Positions 29,543 through 38,155 of a DNA stretch of 64,000 nucleotides are shown here, piece after piece; positions within the stretch are counted from its first letter, which is position 1; each line of letters opens with the position of its first letter. Source of the DNA: Erythrobacteraceae bacterium CFH 75059 (lineage in GTDB: Bacteria > Pseudomonadota > Alphaproteobacteria > Sphingomonadales > Sphingomonadaceae); NCBI GenBank assembly GCA_004331795.1, contig SJSR01000001.1, forward strand, positions 124,001 through 188,000, written 5' to 3'. A program made the translations under genes and the position numbers. The notes beneath the pieces are model-generated. The model saw nothing but the letters and a program-made list of their open reading frames with translations, ran no database searches and was not told the DNA's origin.

Positions 29543-29907
29543 AGCTCCGCGAGTTCCTGACGCAGGGCGCCGACCGCACCGGCATCGAAGCGCGCCGCGG
29601 CCGCCGCAAGCCGCCGCCAGGCGTCCCCATAGACGAGCAGCAGGGCCGGTGCGAGCGGCTGCGTCCGGTCGACACCGAGCTGCAGCGCCTGAATGCAGGC
29701 CATCGCCCGCATGAGCGCCGCGTTCCGCCGCACCGGCTGCGCGCGGGCATGACACGCTATCGCCGCGCCGAGCGCCCGCTCTGCCTCCGACAGGCACAGG
29801 CAGGTCAGCTGGGCCGCCGTGCCGCCCAACGCGAGCGCGGCGAGTTCGACCCGGCGGTAGGTTTCCGTCACCTCAGCCGAGACGGCAAGGTCAGCGGCGG
29901 TCGCCAC
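29518..29907 (-). CDS. fliS: Flagellin export chaperone FliS
   Basis: 129 aa from a GTG that overlaps the end of fliD. The helical stretches AALALGGTAAQLTCLCLSEA, MRAMACIQALQLGVDRTQPL and LLLVYGDAWRRLAAAAARFD follow the FliS pattern (helical bundle, LD-x-LxxLY). FliS binds the C-terminus of flagellin and prevents early polymerisation. The start is uncertain because no clear Shine-Dalgarno precedes it; a GTG 12 codons later is an alternative. Position directly after fliD supports the call. Confidence 0.78.
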   Translation of the reverse strand: MATAADLAVSAEVTETYRRVELAALALGGTAAQLTCLCLSEAERALGAAIACHARAQPVRRNAALMRAMACIQALQLGVDRTQPLAPALLLVYGDAWRRLAAAAARFDAGAVGALRQELAELHSAFAGA

Positions 29908-31327
29908 GGGCAAGGCCGATCTGCAGTTCAAGCTGCGCCAGAACGCTGTTGGACGCCCGCACCATCCCTTCGGAACGGGCAAGACGCCGGGTGAGCTGCT
30001 GGCGCAGAGCCTCCTGCTGCGCCAGCAGCGTCTCGCGGCGCAACTCCATCCGCGCCTGCTGCGCTTCGTAGCGCCGCACCGACCCGCCCAGCGAGCCGGG
30101 ATCGGTGGACAGCCCCGCGGTTCGGGCCAGCCGGTCGAGGGTTGCGAAGGCACCGTGCAGCCCGGCGGTGAAGAACGCGGCGACGGCCTGAGGATCCTCG
30201 GCTGCCCGGCGGTCGAAGCGGTGGCTTTCGAACGCGAAGCCACCGTTCCCGTCGGATGCAAGCCCCAGATCCGCGAGGGTGCGCGGCGCGCCTTCGGCCG
30301 CCCGGGGCATGACGGTGCTGCCCGGAAGATCGGCGAGCAGCCGCTTGAGCAGGCGTGCGCCGCTGTCGGCTCCGATCGGTCCACCGAGCGGGGCAGCCAC
30401 ATCGCGCACGCTGCGCCCCACCTCGTCGAGTGCTGCTGCAAGGTCGGCCATGACCTCCCGCATTGCGGGCAGGGCAGCAGCGAAGGTGATGGTTGCCGGC
30501 TGCCCGCTGCTGGTGCTTGACAAGGCAAGAACAAGGCCGCTCCCGGGTTCGGTGAAGCGGTTCGACGGATGCCGGATGGTCACTCCGTCGAGGCTCAGCT
30601 GCGCATCGCGCGCCACTTGGTGCAAAGCGGCCGTTCCGTCCGCCAGTGCCCACGACAGCGCGGCGGGGGACGGCTGTGGCGACGGCCCGCCGTCGGGTTC
30701 CGCCGCGCTGCCGCGCAGGACAAAGCCGTTGGCGCTGCCGTCCGGTCCCTTGAGGACGAGGCGGGCGCCGCCTTCGCCTTGCAGCACCTGAGCGGAAAGG
30801 CCGACCCGTGCCGCCTCGACCCGCCGGGCGAGGGTGGTCAGCGTGTCGTCCGGCCCCAGGTCCAGACGGAGCGGTGCGCGTTCCGGGTCGGGATCGAACG
30901 CGGATCCGCTCACGGCGCCGAACGCGATCTCCAGCTGTCCCGCTCCGACCCGCGCGTCCGGGGCATCGTAAGGTGGACCCACCCACACCTGGCCGCATGC
31001 GAGCTGATGGACTTCGAGGGTGAAGGGCGCCGGAAGCACCGCACCCGGCAGCAGCGACGCTGTCGCCACGCCGGGCGGGGTCACGGACGCTTGGGGAGCC
31101 AGCGCGCCCGCGCGCACCCTCTCCCCGAACGCCGCGGCCAGCTGCGCCACCTTTGCGCGCAGGTTCGCGGCGGCGTCCAGTTTCACGGACACGGCCTGCG
31201 ACTTGCCTTGCAGTGCCTTGATCCGCGGCGTGAAGCGTGCCGCCGCAAGATCGGCGGCGAGCGCGTTGATGTCGACGCCGCTGCCCCCGCGAACAGCGCC
31301 CGGTCCGACGGTTGGTGTTCCGCTCAT
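29891..31327 (-). CDS. fliD: Flagellar filament cap protein FliD
   Basis: 478 aa. The N-terminus GSGVDINALAADLAAARFTP and the C-terminal coiled coil (YEAQQARMELRRETLLAQQE, SVLAQLELQIGLARG) are typical of FliD; the middle DGTAALHQVARDAQLSLDGV contains the usual FliD repeat-type domain. FliD caps the filament and folds incoming flagellin. A sigma-28-like promoter ends only about 8 bases upstream of the ATG, so the transcript may be nearly leaderless. It is also read from the upstream fli operon. Confidence 0.92.
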   Translation of the reverse strand: MSGTPTVGPGAVRGGSGVDINALAADLAAARFTPRIKALQGKSQAVSVKLDAAANLRAKVAQLAAAFGERVRAGALAPQASVTPPGVATASLLPGAVLPAPFTLEVHQLACGQVWVGPPYDAPDARVGAGQLEIAFGAVSGSAFDPDPERAPLRLDLGPDDTLTTLARRVEAARVGLSAQVLQGEGGARLVLKGPDGSANGFVLRGSAAEPDGGPSPQPSPAALSWALADGTAALHQVARDAQLSLDGVTIRHPSNRFTEPGSGLVLALSSTSSGQPATITFAAALPAMREVMADLAAALDEVGRSVRDVAAPLGGPIGADSGARLLKRLLADLPGSTVMPRAAEGAPRTLADLGLASDGNGGFAFESHRFDRRAAEDPQAVAAFFTAGLHGAFATLDRLARTAGLSTDPGSLGGSVRRYEAQQARMELRRETLLAQQEALRQQLTRRLARSEGMVRASNSVLAQLELQIGLARGDRR

Positions 31328-31334
31328 GCCGTCG

Positions 31335-31362
31335 TGAACGACGCCAGGCGCCTCACTTTAAG
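31335..31362 (-). promoter_or_regulatory. Sigma-28-like promoter of fliD
   Basis: On the minus strand CTTAAA (31362-31357) is followed after exactly 15 bases by TCGTTCA (31341-31335). The same two boxes with the same spacing precede fliC. The -35 box and spacing agree with sigma-28 promoters (TAAA-N15); the -10 box differs from the enteric GCCGATAA. It fills the gap between flhB and fliD. Confidence 0.6.
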
Positions 31363-31374
31363 AGCGGCCACACT

Positions 31375-32505
31375 TCACGCGCGGATCAGGCGGCCTTGCG
31401 CGTCAAAGCGCAGCATCACCGGCAGGGTGACCGTCGGACGCGCGGGAGTCTCCCCGCGGCGCAGGGCGAGCACGAACGCCAGAATGCGGGCCACGGCGGC
31501 ATAGAGTTCGGCGCGGATGACCTCCTGCTCGCGGGCGGTGAAATAGAGGGAGCGTGCCAGTTCGGGGTATTCGAGCACCGGCACCTGCGCCTCCGCCGCC
31601 AGGTCGCGCATCGCCAGCGCCCGCTGATCGCGGCCCTTGGCGAGCACCACCGGAGCCGCTGCCCGCGCCGGATCGTAGGCGAGCGCCACGGCGAAGTGCG
31701 TCGGGTTCGTCAGCACGAAATCGGCCTCGGCCACGGCTTTCGCCACGCCGCCGCGGGCAAGCTGCCGCTGCCGCCGCCGCAGCGCCGCCTTGTGTTCGGG
31801 ATTGCCGTCGGTTTCCTTGTGTTCGTCTGTCATTTCCCGCCGGCTCATCATCAGGCGGCGCAGGCGGCGCCATCGCTCCAGCGGCCAGTCGACGAGACCG
31901 AGCAGCAGCAATCCTGCGGCCAGCCACACGAGCAGCGACGACAGCAGCGTCCAGGGGACCGCGATGAACCCCCTCAGGCCGTCAGGCGGACGCAGAGGCC
32001 AGGCGGGGGCATGGCTGGTCCACCAAAGGAAGGCGACGCACGCCAGAACGGCCACCTTGGCCAGCGATTTCCCAAGCTCGATCAAGGCATGCGGACCGAC
32101 CATCCGCTTCACACCGGCGACCGGGGAAAGCCGCTGAGGACGCGGGCGGAACGCCGCGGCGACGAAGCGCCCGTCGCCGGCCACGAGCTGCACCAGAATG
32201 GTCGTCGCGGCGCTCGCCCCGCCGATGAGCAGAAGCGGGAACAACAGTTCGCCGACGCTCTGCCGGATCATTGCCGCGAATGCGAACGCGTGGAGCGAGT
32301 TCGCGTCGAAGGTCAGGCTGTCGCGCATCAGGCGCCCAAGCGTGTCCCCCAGCGCCGGCCCGGCCACGATCAGCACGGCGGTCGCGGCCCCGCAAGACAC
32401 GGCGGTGGCCAGATCGCGCGAACGCAGCACATCGCCCCTTGCCACGGCATCGCGCAGCCGCTTGGCGCTCGGCGCGAACCGCTTCTCGCCGCTCTCTCCG
32501 CTCAT
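31375..32505 (-). CDS. flhB: Flagellar export switch protein FlhB
   Basis: 376 aa. Four N-terminal membrane segments are followed by the cytoplasmic domain with the self-cleavage site NPTH at residues 267-270 (in FVLTNPTHFAVALAYD). Cleavage there switches export from hook to filament proteins, together with FliK. The N-terminus EKRFAPSAKRLRDAVARGDV matches the family. The ATG overlaps the fliR stop (ATGA). A longer in-frame reading through fliR is a shadow. Confidence 0.96.
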   Translation of the reverse strand: MSGESGEKRFAPSAKRLRDAVARGDVLRSRDLATAVSCGAATAVLIVAGPALGDTLGRLMRDSLTFDANSLHAFAFAAMIRQSVGELLFPLLLIGGASAATTILVQLVAGDGRFVAAAFRPRPQRLSPVAGVKRMVGPHALIELGKSLAKVAVLACVAFLWWTSHAPAWPLRPPDGLRGFIAVPWTLLSSLLVWLAAGLLLLGLVDWPLERWRRLRRLMMSRREMTDEHKETDGNPEHKAALRRRQRQLARGGVAKAVAEADFVLTNPTHFAVALAYDPARAAAPVVLAKGRDQRALAMRDLAAEAQVPVLEYPELARSLYFTAREQEVIRAELYAAVARILAFVLALRRGETPARPTVTLPVMLRFDAQGRLIRA

Positions 32506-33281
32506 CGAGCCGCGGCCTCCTGCGCCTGCGCCAGAGCCGTGCCAACGAGGTTGGCCAGCTGCTCGGTGAACAGGGAAAATCCGGCAATGAGAGCCACGAG
32601 CCCGACGAGCACGCCTGCCGGAAGGCCCAAGGCAAACAGGTTGAGTGCCGGCGCCGCCCGGCTGATCACGCCCGTCGCGACCTGGACGAGCAGCAACGCC
32701 AGCGCCGCCGGCAGCGCCAGCGTCGCGCCGGCCGCGAACAGCGTCGTGGCGAACCGGGCCAGAGCATAGGCCCGGTCGGGTGCAAGTCCGCTGCCCGGAG
32801 GCACGGCGGCGAAGCTTTCCAGCAGCAGGCGAAGCCAGATGAGGTGCGCGTCGAGCCCGAGGAACACCAGCGCCAGCACCAGCCCGTGAAACTGCGCAAG
32901 AGCGCCGGCCTGCCCGCCGGTCGCCGGATCCACTGCGCTCGCCATGGCCATGCCCATGCTGCCCGCGACGAGCTCGGCAGCCAGCGCGGGCGCCGCGAAC
33001 GCCAGCTGCAAGGAAAAGCCGATGGCGAGACCAAGCGCCACCTCGGCGGCGACGGCGGCCGCGCCGGCCAGCGACAGGGGATCCGCCAGCGGCGCGACAG
33101 GAAGCCAGACCGCCACATAGACTGCAAGCGCCGCGCCGAACAGCAGGCGCACCTGCACGGGAACACCCATGGCCCCGAAGACGGGCGCCGCCATCAGCGC
33201 CGCACCGGGCCTGACCATCAGGAACAGGACGTGCAGCACGTCCCGCTCCAAGGCCACCAGCGCGGCGAGCGGAGCGCTCAT
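32502..33281 (-). CDS. fliR: Flagellar export gate protein FliR
   Basis: 259 aa, strongly hydrophobic throughout, with MVRPGAALMAAPVFGAMGVP and QVRLLFGAALAVYV near the N-terminus as in FliR. FliP, FliQ and FliR form the helical export channel core. The stop overlaps the flhB start and the ATG overlaps the fliQ stop by 4 bases. Confidence 0.95.
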   Translation of the reverse strand: MSAPLAALVALERDVLHVLFLMVRPGAALMAAPVFGAMGVPVQVRLLFGAALAVYVAVWLPVAPLADPLSLAGAAAVAAEVALGLAIGFSLQLAFAAPALAAELVAGSMGMAMASAVDPATGGQAGALAQFHGLVLALVFLGLDAHLIWLRLLLESFAAVPPGSGLAPDRAYALARFATTLFAAGATLALPAALALLLVQVATGVISRAAPALNLFALGLPAGVLVGLVALIAGFSLFTEQLANLVGTALAQAQEAAAR

Positions 33282-33550
33282 CGACCCAGTGCCGCGACCA
33301 CGGCGAACATGTCGCGCGCGAAATCCGCCAGCAGATCAAGCATCGACGCGCCGAAGACCACCAGAACCAGCGCCACGACGGCCAACTTGGGGACGAAGGT
33401 CAGCGTCTGCTCGTTGACCGATGTGGCGGCCTGGAGGATGCCGACGATCAGGCCCACGGCCAGCGTTGCCAGCAGCACCGGGGCGGCCACGATCGCGGCG
33501 GTCCACAGCATCCGGTCGGCAAGCGACAGCAGCGCAGCGGTGTCATCCAT
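33278..33550 (-). CDS. fliQ: Flagellar export gate protein FliQ
   Basis: 90 aa with two membrane hairpin helices: MLWTAAIVAAPVLLATLAVG and LAVVALVLVVFGASMLDLLA, joined by the conserved QAATSVNEQTLTFVPK loop. This is the full-length FliQ pattern. It lies 15 bases after fliP and overlaps fliR. Confidence 0.96.
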   Translation of the reverse strand: MDDTAALLSLADRMLWTAAIVAAPVLLATLAVGLIVGILQAATSVNEQTLTFVPKLAVVALVLVVFGASMLDLLADFARDMFAVVAALGR

Positions 33551-33565
33551 GACCGTCTCCGCCCC

Positions 33566-34336
33566 TCACAGGAAGCTCATCGCCAGCGACCCCATGAGCA
33601 GGCTCCACCCGTCGATGAGGACAAACAGCAGGAGCTTGAACGGAAGCGAGACGAGGGTTGGCGACAGCATCATCATGCCGAGCGACATCAGCACCCCGGC
33701 GACGACGAGATCGATGGCGAGAAACGGCAGGAACAGCATGAAGCCGATCTGGAAGGCCGTCTTGAGTTCGCTGGTGACAAAGGCCGGCAGGAGGACGCTG
33801 AACGGCACCGCCGCACCATCGCGGTAGGCGGAATGTCCGGCGAGGTCCGCGAACATCTCCAGTTCGGCGGTGCGGGTCTGGCGCAGCATGAAGCCGTGAA
33901 ACGCCTCGCCGGCGGCGGCAATGGCCTCGTCGCCCGTCATCCGTCCCTCGGCGTAAGGTGCCAGCGCGGTCTCCTGCACCCGGTCCAGCGTCGGGGCCAT
34001 GACGAACATGGACAGAAGCAGGGCGAGACCGATGAGCACCTGATTGGGCGGCGACTGCTGGAGACCAAGAGCCTGTCGCAGCAGCGAAAGCACGATGATG
34101 ATGCGCGTGAAGCTGGTCATCATCAGCAACAGGCCGGGCAGGAGCGTGAGCGCCCCCATGACCAGCAGCAGCTGGAGCGACAGGCTGAGCGGCGCGCGGG
34201 CCTCTGCACTCGCCGCGCCGAGCGCACGGTCGAGGGCGAGCGACAGCACCGGCTCGGCCGCAGATGCCGGCCCGGCGGCCAGCAAGGCGACGAGGACGCC
34301 CCAGGCGACGGCGGTGCAACGGCGCTGGCAGGTCAC
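33566..34336 (-). CDS. fliP: Flagellar export gate protein FliP
   Basis: 256 aa. The GTG start overlaps the fliO stop (GTGA). A signal peptide (AWGVLVALLAAGPASAA) is followed by the FliP core: LLLMMTSFTRIIIVLSLLRQ, ALGLQQSPPNQVLIGLALLL and FVTSELKTAFQIGFMLFLPF. FliP is the main subunit of the export gate. A longer in-frame extension to 34717 overlaps fliO and fliN and is rejected. Confidence 0.96.
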   Translation of the reverse strand: MTCQRRCTAVAWGVLVALLAAGPASAAEPVLSLALDRALGAASAEARAPLSLSLQLLLVMGALTLLPGLLLMMTSFTRIIIVLSLLRQALGLQQSPPNQVLIGLALLLSMFVMAPTLDRVQETALAPYAEGRMTGDEAIAAAGEAFHGFMLRQTRTAELEMFADLAGHSAYRDGAAVPFSVLLPAFVTSELKTAFQIGFMLFLPFLAIDLVVAGVLMSLGMMMLSPTLVSLPFKLLLFVLIDGWSLLMGSLAMSFL

Positions 34337-34617
34337 GACCGCTCGTCCCGAAGGCCGTCCACCGGCGAGGCGGGAACATCGGCAAGACGGGTGAGGCCGC
34401 CTCTGGTGCAGCCGACCAGCACCTCGCGTCCGCGGAAGGCAATCACCGCGAGGCGGACTCCCGGAGCAAGCAGCGTGACCTCGACCACGCGCGCCGCACG
34501 CGATGGGGCGGCGGCGCGCAGGCGCGTCTGCGCGAGGCGCCACAGCCGCAGACTGCCCCAGACCAGTCCCCCCAGCACGGGGAGGAGCACGGCCAGCTTG
34601 ACGAGGTACCAGCCCAT
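34333..34617 (-). CDS. fliO: FliO-like export apparatus protein
   Basis: 94 aa. One N-terminal membrane helix (YLVKLAVLLPVLGGLVWGSL) is followed by a small cytoplasmic part with VVEVTLLAPGVRLAVIAFRG and REVLVGCTRGGL, the usual FliO beta pattern. FliO helps assemble FliP. The call rests on this topology and on its place between fliN and fliP. The ATG overlaps the fliN stop by one base (TGATG). Confidence 0.82.
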   Translation of the reverse strand: MGWYLVKLAVLLPVLGGLVWGSLRLWRLAQTRLRAAAPSRAARVVEVTLLAPGVRLAVIAFRGREVLVGCTRGGLTRLADVPASPVDGLRDERS

Positions 34618-34904
34618 CAGATCGAACCGGCGGCGAGGGCGCCGGACCCGGGGGCAGTGCCGTCGAGCGCGAGCACCCGGAGGGCAAAGCGGCCGTCTTC
34701 AACGAGGATTTCGGCATGGCCGATGCGCTCGTTGTTGACGAGGATGTCGAGCGGCTCGTCGGTCAGGCGGTCGAGCCGGACGATGTCGTCCGCCGCGAGC
34801 GCAAGCACCTGTTCCAGGGTCATGCGGACACGGCCAAGTTCCACCGAGAGGGTGACATCCACATTGCGCAGGAGGCGCAGGTCGGCGAGCGCGGCCATGG
34901 TCAT
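34617..34904 (-). CDS. fliN: Flagellar motor switch protein FliN
   Basis: 95 aa, almost entirely the SpoA/surface presentation domain: LRNVDVTLSVELGRVRMTLE, VLALAADDIVRLDRL, ILVNNERIGHAEILVEDGRF. FliN is the lowest part of the C ring and a docking site for FliH. The short form without an N-terminal extension is typical for alphaproteobacteria. A second ATG two codons in is possible. The start overlaps the fliM stop. Confidence 0.94.
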   Translation of the reverse strand: MTMAALADLRLLRNVDVTLSVELGRVRMTLEQVLALAADDIVRLDRLTDEPLDILVNNERIGHAEILVEDGRFALRVLALDGTAPGSGALAAGSI

Positions 34905-35821
34905 GATTGGGCTCCGTTTCGCATGTCACTGGCAGGCCTCAGACGCACCATCATGCAGCCGTCGGCCGATCCGATGATGCCCTCGGCGATGGTCGCTCCG
35001 CCGGCGACGAGGCGCGCGCCGCCGGACTGAGGAAGCGGGATGAGGTCGCCCGCACGCAGCACGGCCACCCGCGACAGGGGCAGACGCCGCTCCGCGACGA
35101 TAGCCCGGACGACGACGGGCACGTCGCGGGCGAAAGGCGCAAGCTGACCCGCGCGGTCCGCGCGATCCGTCTCGCCATGCACGCGCGGATCCGGCAGGAT
35201 TCCGCACGCCCGCAGCGCCGCCGCGCCGAACGAGAGGGTGACGCGGCAGCCCACCTCCCCCGCGCGCACGATCATCAGCGAGACGCACGCCTCGACCGGT
35301 TCCGACCCGCCATCAGACGCTGCCGGTGCGGCGCCCACCGCGCCCGTCGCGCGCCAGTCCGTTCCGGCACCGCACGCGCGGTTCAGCGCGTCGGCCAGGC
35401 GCGCGCCAAGCTCCTCGGCCACGAGACGCAATGACCAGGGCAGCACCCGGCGCGGCAGTGTGACCGGAGACATGCTCTCGCCGGCGCCGCCGAACAGGTG
35501 CTCGGTCAGCCACATCAGGCCCCGGGTGCACCAGGCAAGGGGCACGCTCGCGCCGGCGCAGGCAAGCGCGCTCTCGTGCCTTTCCTGCTCCGCGCCGGGA
35601 TCTTCGGCGATCGGCGCCGCCGGTCCGCTGCCATCCCATCTCACATCGAATTCCGGATCGGCAAACACGCAGACGAGCTGTTCGGCAAAGCGGTCGGCGA
35701 GCATCCGGCCAAGGACCGGCGACACCGCCGAGGGCCGCGGCGGCCGTCCGTGCCGCTGCACCAGCTCGGCGCAATGGCGGGCGAGCAGGCGCGGTTGCGG
35801 AAACGCAGGCTGCGGCGTCAT
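34901..35821 (-). CDS. fliM: Flagellar motor switch protein FliM
   Basis: 306 aa. The middle domain is divergent, but the C-terminal SpoA-like domain (VVVRAIVAERRLPLSRVAVL, RAGDLIPLP, GGATIAEGIIGS) resembles FliN. Position between fliL and fliN supports FliM. I do not see the usual N-terminal CheY-binding motif (LSQxEIDALL), which may matter for how this motor is steered. The ATG overlaps the fliL stop by 4 bases; longer in-frame readings upstream overlap fliL. Confidence 0.85.
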   Translation of the reverse strand: MTPQPAFPQPRLLARHCAELVQRHGRPPRPSAVSPVLGRMLADRFAEQLVCVFADPEFDVRWDGSGPAAPIAEDPGAEQERHESALACAGASVPLAWCTRGLMWLTEHLFGGAGESMSPVTLPRRVLPWSLRLVAEELGARLADALNRACGAGTDWRATGAVGAAPAASDGGSEPVEACVSLMIVRAGEVGCRVTLSFGAAALRACGILPDPRVHGETDRADRAGQLAPFARDVPVVVRAIVAERRLPLSRVAVLRAGDLIPLPQSGGARLVAGGATIAEGIIGSADGCMMVRLRPASDMRNGAQS

Positions 35822-36423
35822 TGCACCAGGTATCCCTGGAAGTGGACCTGATCGACCCCGCCGAACCCCTCGTTCTCGGCCAGCACGCGGTTGATGGCGG
35901 CGGTCAGCCGCCGCTGGAGATCCGCCTTGCCGGACACGGTGTCCGCCGCTGCCGCCGGTGTCGCGGCGAGCTCGACGAGGATCGCCGAGCGAAGGGCGAG
36001 CTCGTGCCGCTGAAGCCATTGCAGCACGCGGCCGTCGCGGCGGGTCGATGCCGCGAGTGTGACCTGGATCAGACCGGACGAGCCGGCGAGGTTCGTAGTG
36101 AAGCTGTCCGTGAAACGGAAGTAGCGAATGCGGTAGACGCTTCCGCCCTCCCCCTCGGGGCCATCCTCCGGCCCGGCGGCCGGGGCGGGGTACGGGTCCG
36201 TCTGTCCCTTCAGGAGCAACTGCGGCTCGCGCGCGGTCGCCGGCGCGGCCGGGCCGAGCCATCCCCATGCCAGACCTGCCCAGGCCGCTCCGCCGCCCGC
36301 GGCGGCCAGCAGCACCCCGGCAGCCACCATGCGCAGACGTTTGCCCTTGCCGCGCGCGGCGCCGCCGCGTTCCGGCTCCTTTGAACCCGCGTCGTTCGTG
36401 TTGCGGACCTGTGTGACCACCAT
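35818..36423 (-). CDS. fliL: Basal body-associated protein FliL
   Basis: 201 aa. A cytoplasmic Lys/Arg-rich N-terminus is followed by one membrane helix (RMVAAGVLLAAAGGGAAWAG) and a periplasmic domain with YFRFTDSFTTNL, LIQVTLAAST and an LRSAILVELA helix, as in FliL. FliL sits around the stator and affects torque and load response. It follows fliK by 23 bases. Confidence 0.9.
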   Translation of the reverse strand: MVVTQVRNTNDAGSKEPERGGAARGKGKRLRMVAAGVLLAAAGGGAAWAGLAWGWLGPAAPATAREPQLLLKGQTDPYPAPAAGPEDGPEGEGGSVYRIRYFRFTDSFTTNLAGSSGLIQVTLAASTRRDGRVLQWLQRHELALRSAILVELAATPAAAADTVSGKADLQRRLTAAINRVLAENEGFGGVDQVHFQGYLVQ

Positions 36424-36446
36424 CTCACCCTTCCTCCGGCCGCGGG

Positions 36447-37706
36447 TCAGACGTACACCCCATCCCGCGTTCCGGCGGTGCGTAGCCGAACCTCGTGTTC
36501 ACGGGCTGCGGAATGCCTCCATTCCGGATAAGCAGGCAGCACGGCGGAGCGCGAACCGCGACGCTGATCCGGCGTCTCCCGCTCGCCGCTGTTTGATCCG
36601 TTTTCGTGCGGCATCTGGCCACCGCCACCCGGATCATCGCGCAGCGGTGCGGATGAGCCGACGAGGCGCTCCGCCAAACCGGTCGCGCCCAGCGCGAGCA
36701 GAACCGCCGGACCGAATCGGCTGTCTCCGGAGACGAGTGCCACGTCAGCCCCGCCTTCGCGTCTTGCGGCGATGTCGATGCGCACGGGGCCGAATTCCCT
36801 GTGCGTGACGGAGAGCCGGACCCGGCCTTCATCAACGCCCGGCATGACGCCCCTCGCCCCTCCGTCCGCAGGACCTTGCAAGGGCGGCTCCGTCCCGTCC
36901 TGCCGGGCCGTCGCCGCGCCCTCGCCGCTGGCGATGGCCGGCGCCGGGGTGGCTGACGGCGCCTGAGGGACGTTCCCATCGGTAATGATCGCGTTGGCGG
37001 CACCCGGTAGGGGCACGGCAGTGTTCAGTCCGACCGGGCTGGCGGCCTGATCCGCGCGAAGGCTGGCGGGTTCTACCGGCACGGCGATGGTCTGGCCGAC
37101 CGTCCGCGGGTCGGGTTCCGGATCGGGCTGCTGGAAAAGAAGGGCCGGATCATCGGTCGAGGGCAGAGCCGCATCCTTGCTTCCGGGCATCGGCGCGGGG
37201 ACGTGGAGGATGTGGTCGGAGGGCTGGACCACCTGTGCTGCGGCGTCATGTGCGCTCTCCTGCTGCGGCCGATGCGGCAGCAAGGCGGCGGCATCCCGCC
37301 GGGGCGCGTCCGGCGCGCCCCGGACCTGCGGCTCGGACGCGTGTGACGGCGGCGCGGCACGCTGCTCTGCGCCGGGCGCCCCGTCCGCAGGGTCGGGCGG
37401 CCCGCCGTCCGCCGACACATCCTCATCATCAGCCGCCACGAGCCTGTCCGGGTTGCGATCTCCGGACGGCGGAGGATTGCATCCGGGAGGCGGCGGCTCG
37501 TCCCAGCAACCGGCGGTCACGCGCCCGGGCAGCTCGGCCGGAGCATCATTGCAAAGCGCGGGACGCTCACCTGCGTTCTGCGCCGCCAGGACGACGGCGA
37601 AATCCGGCGCCGAGGCCCCAGTCCCGTCAGGGGCATTGGCGCACATCGGAGCCTTCAATGTCGCCCCGGAGAGACAGGTGGAGGCAAGTGGCAAATCGAT
37701 CGGCAC
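36447..37706 (-). CDS. fliK: FliK-like hook-length control protein
   Basis: 419 aa, GTG start with AGGGGA about 6 bases upstream. The first 270 residues are Pro/Ala/Asp-rich and low-complexity, as expected for the ruler part. The only conserved portion is near residues 290-345 (VRLSVTHREFGPVRIDIAAR, followed by GGADVALVSGDSRFG), which resembles the FliK C-terminal domain. The call depends on this and on the place between fliJ and fliL. FliK is exported, measures the hook and triggers the FlhB switch. A sigma-54 promoter lies 46 bases upstream, inside fliJ. Confidence 0.78.
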   Translation of the reverse strand: MPIDLPLASTCLSGATLKAPMCANAPDGTGASAPDFAVVLAAQNAGERPALCNDAPAELPGRVTAGCWDEPPPPGCNPPPSGDRNPDRLVAADDEDVSADGGPPDPADGAPGAEQRAAPPSHASEPQVRGAPDAPRRDAAALLPHRPQQESAHDAAAQVVQPSDHILHVPAPMPGSKDAALPSTDDPALLFQQPDPEPDPRTVGQTIAVPVEPASLRADQAASPVGLNTAVPLPGAANAIITDGNVPQAPSATPAPAIASGEGAATARQDGTEPPLQGPADGGARGVMPGVDEGRVRLSVTHREFGPVRIDIAARREGGADVALVSGDSRFGPAVLLALGATGLAERLVGSSAPLRDDPGGGGQMPHENGSNSGERETPDQRRGSRSAVLPAYPEWRHSAAREHEVRLRTAGTRDGVYV

Positions 37707-37729
37707 CGGTGTCCCCTGCTCTGCGCTGC

Positions 37730-38155
37730 TCAGCGCGCTTGCGGTCGCCGTTGCAAAAGCAGTGCCAGATGCTCCTGCTCCCGCAGATGCCGGGCGTGAT
37801 CGGCGGCGCGCGCCGCGTGGGCGGCACGGGTGAGCCGCTCGCGCCGCCGTTCCCGGACGGCAAGATCCTGCCGCGCGGCAGCGGCGTGCCGCTCGGCCGT
37901 GTTCGTCACCGCGGCCAGTTGTCGCCGTGCCGCGGTGACGTGGCTGCCGAAGGCGAGCCGCTGAACCAGCAGTTCGGCGCCGCCGCGGCGCGGCATCTCG
38001 AGGGAAGCGGCCACGGCGAGCCGCTCGGCACTCTCCTCAAGCCCCGCGTGACGGTCTGCGGCGGCGACGGCGGCTTGCCGCGCGGCGTGCACATCGGCCT
38101 GCGCCACGCGGAGCAGCAGCCACAAACGCGCCGTGCGCCGGCCGTCAGTCCGCAA
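37730..38155 (-). CDS. fliJ: FliJ-like export stalk protein
   Basis: 141 aa from a TTG at 38155 that has GGAG 7 bases upstream and overlaps the end of fliI. The product is a charged coiled coil rich in Arg, Ala and Glu (LLLRVAQADVHAARQAAVAA, ARRQLAAVTNTAERHAAAAR, RERLTRAAHAARAADHAR). FliJ is the central stalk of the FliI ATPase. Sequence conservation is low in this family, so position directly after fliI is the main support. An in-frame extension to 38389 overlaps fliI and is rejected. Confidence 0.82.
   Translation of the reverse strand: MRTDGRRTARLWLLLRVAQADVHAARQAAVAAADRHAGLEESAERLAVAASLEMPRRGGAELLVQRLAFGSHVTAARRQLAAVTNTAERHAAAARQDLAVRERRRERLTRAAHAARAADHARHLREQEHLALLLQRRPQAR
37752..37767 (-). 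promoter_or_regulatory. Internal sigma-54 promoter for fliK-fliL and beyond
   Basis: On the minus strand TGGCACTGCTTTTGCA matches TGGCAC-N5-TTGCW at every scored base except the weak purine after TGGCAC. It lies near the 3' end of fliJ and points into fliK, whose GTG is 46 bases from the promoter end. It would give fliK, fliL and the genes after them a second start inside the long fli operon. Confidence 0.65.
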
